From the NCBI GenBank assembly GCA_031549885.1, contig JAVBPD010000067.1, positions 1-8,554 on the forward strand: a stretch of DNA of 8,554 nt, given 5' to 3'. This document shows, piece by piece, positions 1 to 5,182 of this stretch. Under the pieces are notes generated by a model. The model was not told the origin of the DNA, searched no databases, and saw only the letters and a program-made list of their open reading frames with translations. The position numbers and the translations under genes are program-made. Every line of letters starts with the position of its first letter. Within the stretch, counting starts at the first letter, position 1. Source of the DNA: WQUF01 sp031549885 (lineage in GTDB: Bacteria; Bacillota; Clostridia; Clostridiales; Clostridiaceae).

Positions 1-125
1 GTCATTCTTGGGTTAATCGCTTTCGTAAGTTACTTATACGATTTGAGAAAACAGATGCTTCTTATTTAGGACTACTTATGTTTGCCTTTGCTTTTATTGC
101 TTTTCGTAAATGTGATGTTATTTAG
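1..125 (+). mobile_element. 3' end of an IS5-family transposase gene (cut by window edge)
   Basis: An open frame enters from the left edge (first complete codon at position 3) and stops at TAG 123-125. Its peptide begins HSWVNRFRKLLIRFEK and continues through DASYLGLLMFAFAFIAFRK. This matches the C-terminal signature of IS5-type DDE transposases: a His-Ser-Trp-x-Asn-Arg-(F/Y)-Arg-Lys-Leu block, a charged turn (RFEKTD), then a hydrophobic helix ending near an Arg/Lys. Only about 40 codons are present, so it cannot be said whether the element is intact. No terminal inverted repeat can be assigned, because the partner end lies outside the window. The right boundary of the element should fall between 125 and the gene starting at 156. 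The family call rests on the motif; the subgroup is not determined. Confidence 0.8.
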
Positions 126-155
126 GGATAAGCTCTTAATGCAATTAATAATTGT

Positions 156-758
156 ATGAATAATTTAATATCTAAATATAATATTGATGAAGAATTTGAA
201 AAACTGCAAAACAATGAAAATGATTTGTTTACCATAAAAGAACAAATCGCTTATGCCTTTCCAGGAAGTTATGGCATATTCATATCCTTACATTTTGGAA
301 GATTCTTAAATGGAACTATTGATACAAAAGAAAAAAAAGATGCTTTTGATGCTATTGTCTCTTATCTTAATAACTTAGATATGCATATATCTGAAAAGCT
401 GTCTGAATATATGGAAGAAATTTTTAAAGATGAAATAGATATTGCTAAATTATCAGAAGTTCAACATAATGGTATATTGGAGATTTTAAATAATACTGAT
501 GAATATTTAGAGCAAAATCAAAAGTTTTTTGAGGAATATATTGATTTTAGGACTTCAGATGAATTTAAAAACATTCCTAGTTTTGATTTTTTAAATGCTA
601 TGTTAGATTTTCAAAAAAACAGCGGTTATAAAGAAGTATTCATTGAAAATATGAAAAAATTAAGCCCTGAATATGCTGAATACATTGTCAAATTAGAAGA
701 GGCTAATAGAATATTTATTGAAAAATTTCCTAAAGCAAATAATTTAGACTTTATTTAA
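156..758 (+). CDS. Hypothetical acidic, probably helical 200-residue protein
   Basis: I do not recognise this family. The product is 200 residues, rich in Glu, Asp, Lys and Asn, without Cys or Trp, and has no signal peptide or membrane segment, so it is probably a cytoplasmic, mostly helical protein. A short less polar stretch lies near residues 31-50 (AYAFPGSYGIFISLHFGRF). The rest looks like amphipathic helices, with an acidic coil around residues 110-130. Codon use is AT-rich and resembles the neighbours. The start is weak: ATG 156 has no clear ribosome binding site, and the nearest purine-rich run (AGGGATAAG, 123-131) is about 25 bases away and belongs to the transposase end. The frame is the same as that of the transposase but is separated from it by two stops. 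The gene may have lost its native 5' end or promoter to the insertion. A good terminator follows the stop. Confidence 0.6.
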   Translation: MNNLISKYNIDEEFEKLQNNENDLFTIKEQIAYAFPGSYGIFISLHFGRFLNGTIDTKEKKDAFDAIVSYLNNLDMHISEKLSEYMEEIFKDEIDIAKLSEVQHNGILEILNNTDEYLEQNQKFFEEYIDFRTSDEFKNIPSFDFLNAMLDFQKNSGYKEVFIENMKKLSPEYAEYIVKLEEANRIFIEKFPKANNLDFI

Positions 759-767
759 AAATTCGGA

Positions 768-813
768 GGCTGTTGCAGAATTGATTTTATAAATTTCGCA
801 GCAGCCTTTTTTT
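768..813 (+). terminator. Intrinsic terminator after the hypothetical gene
   Basis: GGCTGTTGC (768-776) pairs with GCAGCAGCC (798-806), with one G-U pair. After one mismatch the pairing continues through an AT-rich inner stem. Seven T residues follow (807-813). It begins nine bases after the stop of the hypothetical gene. The outer sequence GGCTGTTGC...GCAGCAGCC also resembles the ends of some insertion sequences, so a relic end is an alternative origin. Confidence 0.75.
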
Positions 814-883
814 ACTAATGAGATTAGTTAAGTAAAAATTTGCCTTAAGTATAATAACCTAAAATATTGTATTAAATACTGTA

Positions 884-1465
884 TTATAAGCAATGATATG
901 TTTGGAAAAAATTTATATATTTTTCTGCCTTACTCATTCCTACATCAAATAAATCGCTATTTGAAATTTCACCTTTTTGGTATTTTTCAATTATTCTTGT
1001 AGTCATGCCAAATAAAGCAGTTTCAGCTATTTCATATAATAAGTTGTCTTCATCTTTATCTAAAAATGATATGGTAGAATGGAGTTCCCTTCCATTTTCT
1101 TTGAATTCATTTGGAAATAAGTTCATAAATTCTAGGAAAAATTTATATATATCTGGATATTTTGATGATAATGTCAATTTTTCAATGCATAATTGCCTCA
1201 TTCTTTCAAAAAAATCCTTAACATCGTGAGTGGTTGTCTGTAAATTTATAAAAATAACCTTTCTAAGGTGGTTTGCAAGCTCTAAATATAAAGTTTTTTT
1301 ATCTTTAAAATAATAAAATATAAGCCCATTTGCTACATTTGCTTCCTTAGAAATATTTCGAGTTGTAGCTTTTGTATATCCTTTTTCAGAAAATTCTTTT
1401 AAAGCTGCTTTCATAATAGCTGCTTTTTTTGCATCTTTAATATCATCCCATATGTTTAAATCCAT
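884..1465 (-). CDS. TetR/AcrR-family transcriptional repressor
   Basis: The 193-residue product has the usual TetR layout. An N-terminal DNA-binding domain at about residues 12-60 has helix 1 (AALKEFSEKGY, 20-30), TTRNISKEANVANGLIFYYF with the recognition helix near 44-53, and the typical FKDKKTLY turn. A divergent all-helical ligand-binding domain fills the remainder. An in-frame ATG at 1510 would add 15 residues, but ATG 1465 is chosen because an AAGGAGT site lies at 1471-1477 with a six-base gap, and because the shorter form starts at the usual distance before the helix-turn-helix. The gene is second in an operon behind the nitroreductase at 1476-2327; their gap is ten bases, so translation is probably coupled. 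The likely targets are the paired inverted repeats at 2348-2400. The ligand cannot be read from the sequence. A quinone, nitro- or other electrophilic compound is an inference from the enzymes next door. Confidence 0.92.
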   Translation of the reverse strand: MDLNIWDDIKDAKKAAIMKAALKEFSEKGYTKATTRNISKEANVANGLIFYYFKDKKTLYLELANHLRKVIFINLQTTTHDVKDFFERMRQLCIEKLTLSSKYPDIYKFFLEFMNLFPNEFKENGRELHSTISFLDKDEDNLLYEIAETALFGMTTRIIEKYQKGEISNSDLFDVGMSKAEKYINFFQTYHCL

Positions 1466-1470
1466 GAAAA

Positions 1471-1477
1471 ACTCCTT
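1471..1477 (-). promoter_or_regulatory. Ribosome binding site of the tetR-like gene, overlapping the upstream stop
   Basis: On the minus strand AAGGAGT shares bases with the TAA stop (1476-1478) of the nitroreductase gene and lies six bases before ATG 1465. This decides the start of the regulator and implies that ribosomes finishing the enzyme help initiate the repressor. Confidence 0.8.
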
Positions 1478-2327
1478 ATAAATTAAATTGCCAAATTGCT
1501 CTATCCACATTTTTTGTTAAATTTATTTTAAGTGGTATGTTTTGCATTTTTAATCCAACAAAAAAATGTGCAGCACATGCTCCAACGCAAACATCAGGGT
1601 GTTCCCATTTTATATGAGTATACCCAGAAGGCTTGGCAATAATTACAGTTTTAAAATCACTTGATACATTAAACCTCCAATGCTGAGTATTTGCTGCTGA
1701 TGGAGCTTTTCTGGCTAAATTAAGTGCAAATTTTAATGATTCGGGTAAAGATTCTTCAGATACTCCTTCTAAGCGTTCACCTATAGGTTTTCTTTTATAG
1801 CTCATCATATTTTCTGTTAGGCGATCTAGTAGCCTTGGGCCATCTTGGCTATAATATCCAAGAGGAGTAATGCATATTACCCTTTTGCCTTCCACTTCTT
1901 CTTTTCCATAGCCATATTTAGGAGAATTTGATTTTGCATTCTTATTTAATTGAGGCACTAATCTTTCTACTTCTTGGAATATATAATGTCCAAACCAACA
2001 AGTTGAAATTCCAAGGCCAGTTGCATATAAAATTGCAAGTTCACCTAAAAAACCAACTGACGCTAAAGATAATAAATCTGTATTTGAAACAAATGCAAGC
2101 ATATCTTCAGGAGGTTTTTTTAAATTATTTGCAATTGCACAATCAGGCTCCGATTTGAAATATTTAAAATTCACATTGTGGTTAAACGGAACCTCAATAT
2201 TATCTGTGAATTTTTTTAAAAGGTTAAATGTATTTTCATCAACAGGTTTTCTTTCATAATTTCTCACACTTTTGCGAATATTTATAGCTTTTCCCCAAAA
2301 TTCTTTATTTTCAGAATAAATATTCAT
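1476..2327 (-). CDS. Two-module nitroreductase-like flavoprotein (TM1586-type)
   Basis: This 283-residue protein is longer than a single nitroreductase domain and fits the putative TM nitroreductase family, in which nitroreductase-like elements occur in both halves. The N-terminal half has IRKSVRNY (17-24), the Arg-Ser-x-Arg-x-Tyr phosphate-contacting element, and a central GELAILYATGLGISTCWFG segment (95-113). The C-terminal half carries LARKAPSAANTQHWRF (204-219), the APSxxNxQxW flavin-binding signature. An FMN-dependent NAD(P)H oxidoreductase is expected; the substrate is unknown. Start ATG 2327 is preferred over the in-frame ATG at 2357. It has AAGGATG about ten bases upstream, while the earlier ATG lies inside operator 1, next to the predicted transcription start. 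It is the first gene of the operon with the TetR regulator and is transcribed from the operator-covered promoter at 2370-2398. Confidence 0.88.
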   Translation of the reverse strand: MNIYSENKEFWGKAINIRKSVRNYERKPVDENTFNLLKKFTDNIEVPFNHNVNFKYFKSEPDCAIANNLKKPPEDMLAFVSNTDLLSLASVGFLGELAILYATGLGISTCWFGHYIFQEVERLVPQLNKNAKSNSPKYGYGKEEVEGKRVICITPLGYYSQDGPRLLDRLTENMMSYKRKPIGERLEGVSEESLPESLKFALNLARKAPSAANTQHWRFNVSSDFKTVIIAKPSGYTHIKWEHPDVCVGACAAHFFVGLKMQNIPLKINLTKNVDRAIWQFNL

Positions 2328-2347
2328 ACATATACACATCCTTATCG

Positions 2348-2367
2348 ATTTGAGCAATTGATCAAAT
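2348..2367. promoter_or_regulatory. Operator 1: 20-bp inverted repeat, probable TetR site
   Basis: ATTTGAGCAATTGATCAAAT is a palindrome apart from one mismatched pair. It shares the core TTGAGCAA-TGATCAA with the second site 33 bases to the right (centre to centre). It covers the predicted transcription start of the minus-strand operon, as expected for a repressor site. Confidence 0.75.
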
Positions 2368-2369
2368 TA

Positions 2370-2398
2370 ATAATACCACATATTGAGCAAGTGATCAA
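2370..2398 (-). promoter_or_regulatory. Promoter of the nitroreductase-tetR operon
   Basis: On the minus strand, -35 TTGATC (2393-2398) and -10 TATTAT (2370-2375) are separated by exactly 17 bases. The -35 lies inside operator 2, and the expected start near 2363 lies inside operator 1, so repressor binding would block both polymerase contacts. Confidence 0.65.
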
Positions 2399-2400
2399 TA
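2381..2400. promoter_or_regulatory. Operator 2: 20-bp inverted repeat, probable TetR site
   Basis: TATTGAGCAAGTGATCAATA repeats operator 1 with only the centre and flanks changed. Its arms TATTGA/TCAATA match perfectly. It overlaps the -35 of the minus-strand promoter and lies about 20 bases upstream of the candidate -35 of the divergent nitroreductase gene. Confidence 0.75.
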
Positions 2401-2419
2401 TTTAAAATTTAATTTTTCA

Positions 2420-2447
2420 TTGAAGATTATTTTCATTGATGTAAAAT
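2420..2447 (+). promoter_or_regulatory. Candidate promoter of the small nitroreductase gene
   Basis: TTGAAG (2420-2425) and TAAAAT (2442-2447) are spaced by 16 bases, 33 bases before the start codon. In such AT-rich DNA the match is moderate. Operator 2 lies just upstream of it, so regulation by the TetR protein is possible but less certain than for the minus-strand operon. Confidence 0.45.
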
Positions 2448-2479
2448 AAATATAACCTATATTGAAAGGATGTTTTAAA

Positions 2480-3040
2480 ATGAATGAAACATTAAAAACA
2501 ATTAGCACCCGTTATGCTTGTAGAGATTATAAATCTGATATTATATCTGATGAATATTTAATGACTATTGCAAATGCTGCCATTGAGGCCCCAAGCGCAA
2601 TGAACCTTCAAAAATGGAGGATTATTGTTGTTAAAAACAAAGAACTTATAGGTGAAATGGGAGAAGCAGCTATGAACTTCTTAAAGAGCATGGAAGATAA
2701 GTCAATATATGAAAGGATCATGTCTAGAGGTGGAGCTATATTTTACAATGCTCCTTGCATGATAATAGTTGCTGTTGATAACTCTGAAAAACAGTTTGCT
2801 CAAATGGATTGTGGCATTGTATGTGAAAATATAGCACTTGCAGCAACTTCTCTAGGGCTTGGAAATGTTATTTGTGGAATGGCTGGCATTCCTTTTATGA
2901 CTCCAAAAGCTGAAGAATTTAAAAAGAAATTGAAATTTGAAAATGGATATGACTTTGGAATAGGTGTTTTAATCGGGTATGCTAAAACCCAAGGGAAGCC
3001 TCACGAACCTGATAAATCTAAGATTATTGTTATTGAATAA
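2480..3040 (+). CDS. Nitroreductase-family FMN oxidoreductase
   Basis: The 186-residue product is the usual length for a single-domain nitroreductase. STRYACRDY (9-17) supplies the conserved N-terminal Arg pair for the FMN phosphate, and APSAMNLQKWR (37-47) is the classic APSxxNxQxW element. FYNAPCMIIV (88-97) is the central strand, and a DCGIVCENIALAATSLGLG block (110-128) carries the second flavin-site region. GYAKTQGKPHEPDK near the end is the common C-terminal GYxxxxGKPHxP motif. It should be a cytoplasmic FMN enzyme reducing nitro, quinone or related compounds with NAD(P)H. ATG 2480 is chosen over a TTG at 2462 because AAAGGATG (2465-2472) lies nine bases before it. It is transcribed divergently from the other nitroreductase and the TetR gene, which suggests a shared response. 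The physiological substrate cannot be inferred. Confidence 0.92.
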   Translation: MNETLKTISTRYACRDYKSDIISDEYLMTIANAAIEAPSAMNLQKWRIIVVKNKELIGEMGEAAMNFLKSMEDKSIYERIMSRGGAIFYNAPCMIIVAVDNSEKQFAQMDCGIVCENIALAATSLGLGNVICGMAGIPFMTPKAEEFKKKLKFENGYDFGIGVLIGYAKTQGKPHEPDKSKIIVIE

Positions 3041-3061
3041 TTTATCGCAAAAGCTTATAGT
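3033..3061 (+). promoter_or_regulatory. Candidate promoter of the chagasin-like gene
   Basis: TTGAAT (3033-3038) and TATAGT (3056-3061) are separated by 17 bases. The -35 overlaps the last codons of the nitroreductase. A short AT-rich inverted repeat (ATAGTAT...ATACTAT, 3057-3075) overlaps the -10 and the likely start, and could be an operator or just composition. Confidence 0.4.
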
Positions 3062-3133
3062 ATAATTAATACTATTGTATATTAGTATAAATGCTAGAAC
3101 TTTAAAGATGTTGAAATTTTAGGAGGTAGATTT

Positions 3134-3874
3134 ATGAAAGGAAAGGTTAAATGTATTTTATTTAATGCTATAACTTTCTTTATGCTAGCTGCTATGATTA
3201 TAGCCATCACTAGTAACAAAGTCACCTTTGCATCATCTTCAAGCAAAACTGTTACCTTGTCTCAAAGTAAGGTTAATAATTTGAACATAGGCGATGTAGC
3301 TACTATTTCTTTAGAATCAAATCCTACAACAGGATATGATTGGTATGTTACATATTCAAAAACTGGTGCTTTAAATTTAGTATCAAATGATTTTAAAGCC
3401 TCTAAAAATAACATTCCTGGAGCAGGCGGAGTTAGAACTTTTATATTTAAAGCTATGGGAAGTGGAGATTGTACATTGACATTTAAGTATTATCGCTTTT
3501 TTGAGGGAGTTAAAGCTGATACAAAGACTATAGTTTACAAGGTTAAAGTTTTAAACGATAAATCTAAAACAGTTGCTTTAGAGCAGGGTAAAAAAAATAC
3601 CATAAACGTAGGAGATTTAGCGAAAGTTACACTTGAATCAAATCCCACTACAGGATATTATTGGTATGAAAGCTATTCAAAAAAAGGCATATTGAACTTA
3701 GTTTCAAATGATTATGTGGTAGACAGCAATTTAATTGGTGCAGGAGGCAAACAGACCTTTACATTTAAAGGAGTAGCTAAAGGAGATTGCACAATAATTT
3801 TAAAATATTATAGATCTTTTGAAGGTGAAAACAAAGCTATTAAGGTTGTTTCTTATAATGTGAAAGTTAAATAA
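3134..3874 (+). CDS. Secreted protein with two tandem chagasin-type (I42) protease inhibitor domains
   Basis: The 246-residue product starts with a signal peptide: a short Lys-rich N-region, a hydrophobic core at about residues 8-26, and probable cleavage after Ala33. Two homologous domains follow (about 38-140 and 145-246). Each has the three loops that define chagasin-like cysteine protease inhibitors: NPTTGYDW (63-70) and NPTTGYYW (170-177), GAGG (96-99 and 202-205), and YYRFFEG (119-125) and YYRSFEG (225-231). In the family these loops plug the active site of papain-type proteases; the third loop usually reads RPW or similar, so Arg-Phe-Phe and Arg-Ser-Phe here are variants. The absence of a sorting motif or transmembrane anchor suggests release from the cell or wall retention by charge. 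AGGAGGT (3121-3127) lies six bases before ATG 3134. The gene appears to stand alone, with its own promoter and a hairpin just after the stop. Target protease unknown; none is encoded nearby. Confidence 0.88.
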   Translation: MKGKVKCILFNAITFFMLAAMIIAITSNKVTFASSSSKTVTLSQSKVNNLNIGDVATISLESNPTTGYDWYVTYSKTGALNLVSNDFKASKNNIPGAGGVRTFIFKAMGSGDCTLTFKYYRFFEGVKADTKTIVYKVKVLNDKSKTVALEQGKKNTINVGDLAKVTLESNPTTGYYWYESYSKKGILNLVSNDYVVDSNLIGAGGKQTFTFKGVAKGDCTIILKYYRSFEGENKAIKVVSYNVKVK

Positions 3875-3877
3875 AAT

Positions 3878-3896
3878 AGGGTCCTAAATGGACCCT
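3878..3896. terminator. Bidirectional hairpin between convergent genes
   Basis: AGGGTCC and GGACCCT form a perfect seven-base stem around the loop TAAAT. It lies between the stop of the chagasin-like gene and the stop of the convergent aldo-keto reductase gene (six bases away), with AT-rich but interrupted T stretches on both sides. It probably ends transcription from both directions. Confidence 0.65.
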
Positions 3897-3901
3897 TAAA
3901 T

Positions 3902-5059
3902 TTATCCAAGTAATTTATGAGATTCCTTTAATTGCTCACGAATTTTTAAATGTTGAGGGCATTTTGTTTCACATAAACCACAATCTGTGCAAGCATCTGC
4001 TCTTTTTCCTTCTATCCATCCAAGTCCTATTTCAGAATAAGTTTTTCTTGCATATTCTTTTATTCCATATACTTTATAATAATTTGTTTGCTGAAAAATA
4101 GTTGGGATATTAACCCCATGAGGGCATGGCATGCAGTAATTGCAACCTGTGCAATATAATTCTGAAAGCTTTCTATTTTCTTCCATCATTTTTTTAATGC
4201 CTTCTAATTCTTCTTCAGATAGTGGAGTGATTCTTGAAACATATTCTACATTCTCAGTTAATTGAGTTTCATTGCTCATGCCAGATAAGATTATGTCCAC
4301 ATTAGGGTTTGAAGCCACATATCTAAGGCCTAATTCTGCAGAGGCAGCTGCGTTTATATTTAGTTTTTCAGCTATTTCTTTAGGCATTCCAGAAATACGG
4401 CCTCCACCTAAAGGACCCATTACCACAACTCCCATGCCTTTTTTCTTTGCATAATCCATAGCCCTTGCATTGGTTTGATCTAAAACATTGTATTGACAAA
4501 GAACAGTTTCAAAATATCCTGTATCTATTAATTTTATCATATTATCAGATTCTGCATCGGTTTTTTCTTCTGTTCCAAACGATCTTGCTGTATGAAATGA
4601 AAATGAAATATGATTTATAAGCCGTTCATCTTTAGCTTTAAGAGCTTCTTTATACCATCCATATTTCTCATCGATTTCAGTAAATTCTTCATAGCTTACT
4701 CCATGGAAATGATAAAAATCAATATGAGGGATATCAAGCCTTTTTAATTGCTCTTCTAAAATTTTTCTATAATCGCTTTGTTTTTTTATTAAATGGCCTG
4801 GAGATTTTGATGATACATATACCTTGTCAGAAATTCCCTTTAAAGCTTTTCCTAAAATAACTTCGCTTAAGCCATTGTGATAAAAATAAGCTGTATCAAA
4901 ATAGTTTATACCAAGCTCATAACCTTTTCTAAGCATTGAAATGGCAGCATCTTCATCTACTTGTTGTTTTTTATCTATTTCAACTGAAGGAAAGCGCATG
5001 CAGCCAAAGCCAAGCCTAGATACATTCGCCCCGGTATTTCCAAATTTTGTATATTTCAT
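3902..5059 (-). CDS. Aldo-keto reductase with C-terminal 2x[4Fe-4S] ferredoxin domain
   Basis: The 385-residue product joins an aldo-keto reductase barrel (about 1-285) to a ferredoxin-like tail (about 295-375). The barrel starts with the typical KFGNTGANVSRLGFGCMR. The expected catalytic residues are Asp55 and Tyr60 in YFDTAYFYHNG, Lys85 in VSSKSPG, and His119 in DFYHFHG. The tail has two cysteine clusters, CxxCxxCxxCP (303-313) and CxxCxxCxxxCP (357-368), suited to two [4Fe-4S] clusters. This combined architecture is common in clostridia and other anaerobes and is annotated as a predicted oxidoreductase of the aldo/keto reductase family. The clusters suggest electron exchange with ferredoxin or flavodoxin besides or instead of NADPH; substrate unknown. 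AAAGGGG (5068-5074) precedes ATG 5059 at good spacing. It is a single gene, divergent from the mcrC-like gene. Confidence 0.93.
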   Translation of the reverse strand: MKYTKFGNTGANVSRLGFGCMRFPSVEIDKKQQVDEDAAISMLRKGYELGINYFDTAYFYHNGLSEVILGKALKGISDKVYVSSKSPGHLIKKQSDYRKILEEQLKRLDIPHIDFYHFHGVSYEEFTEIDEKYGWYKEALKAKDERLINHISFSFHTARSFGTEEKTDAESDNMIKLIDTGYFETVLCQYNVLDQTNARAMDYAKKKGMGVVVMGPLGGGRISGMPKEIAEKLNINAAASAELGLRYVASNPNVDIILSGMSNETQLTENVEYVSRITPLSEEELEGIKKMMEENRKLSELYCTGCNYCMPCPHGVNIPTIFQQTNYYKVYGIKEYARKTYSEIGLGWIEGKRADACTDCGLCETKCPQHLKIREQLKESHKLLG

Positions 5060-5097
5060 AATTAATTCCCCTTTACTTTTTGAATACTACTTTTTTA

Positions 5098-5126
5098 ATG
5101 ATAATACAATGAAAATAATATATCAA
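5098..5126 (-). promoter_or_regulatory. Promoter of the aldo-keto reductase gene
   Basis: On the minus strand TTGATA (5121-5126) and TATCAT (5098-5103) are 17 bases apart, each one base from consensus. The predicted leader is about 30 bases and contains the AAAGGGG ribosome binding site. Confidence 0.6.
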
Positions 5127-5153
5127 TAATAGTCTAAAAGTTGTAAAATAATA

Positions 5154-5159
5154 TATAAT
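5154..5159 (+). promoter_or_regulatory. Possible -10 box of the mcrC-like gene
   Basis: TATAAT lies 23 bases before the start codon at 5183, a plausible position for a short leader. No convincing -35 is seen 16-18 bases upstream, and the surroundings are nearly all A and T, so support is weak. Confidence 0.3.
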
Positions 5160-5182
5160 ATACGTTTCAAAGAGGTAAAACA

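Noticed and set aside
815..829. ACTAAT-GAG-ATTAGT inverted repeat after the first terminator
   Set aside because: The stem is only six AT-rich pairs without a T run on either strand in the right place; too weak to call a tetR terminator.
1005..1229. Open frame of 74 codons on the plus strand inside the TetR gene
   Set aside because: It is antisense to a well-supported TetR gene, has no ribosome binding site and no recognisable protein features.
1928..2158. Open frame of 76 codons on the plus strand inside the two-module nitroreductase
   Set aside because: It is antisense to a conserved coding region and has neither a start site signal nor family similarity.
2328..2357. Upstream start (ATG 2357) for the minus-strand nitroreductase
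   Set aside because: It overlaps operator 1 and lies only about six bases from the predicted transcription start, so it has no room for a ribosome binding site; ATG 2327 has AAGGATG upstream and begins the conserved protein.
4272..5129. Short plus-strand open frames (4272-4454 and 4941-5129) within the aldo-keto reductase
   Set aside because: Both are antisense to conserved barrel motifs and lack translation signals.
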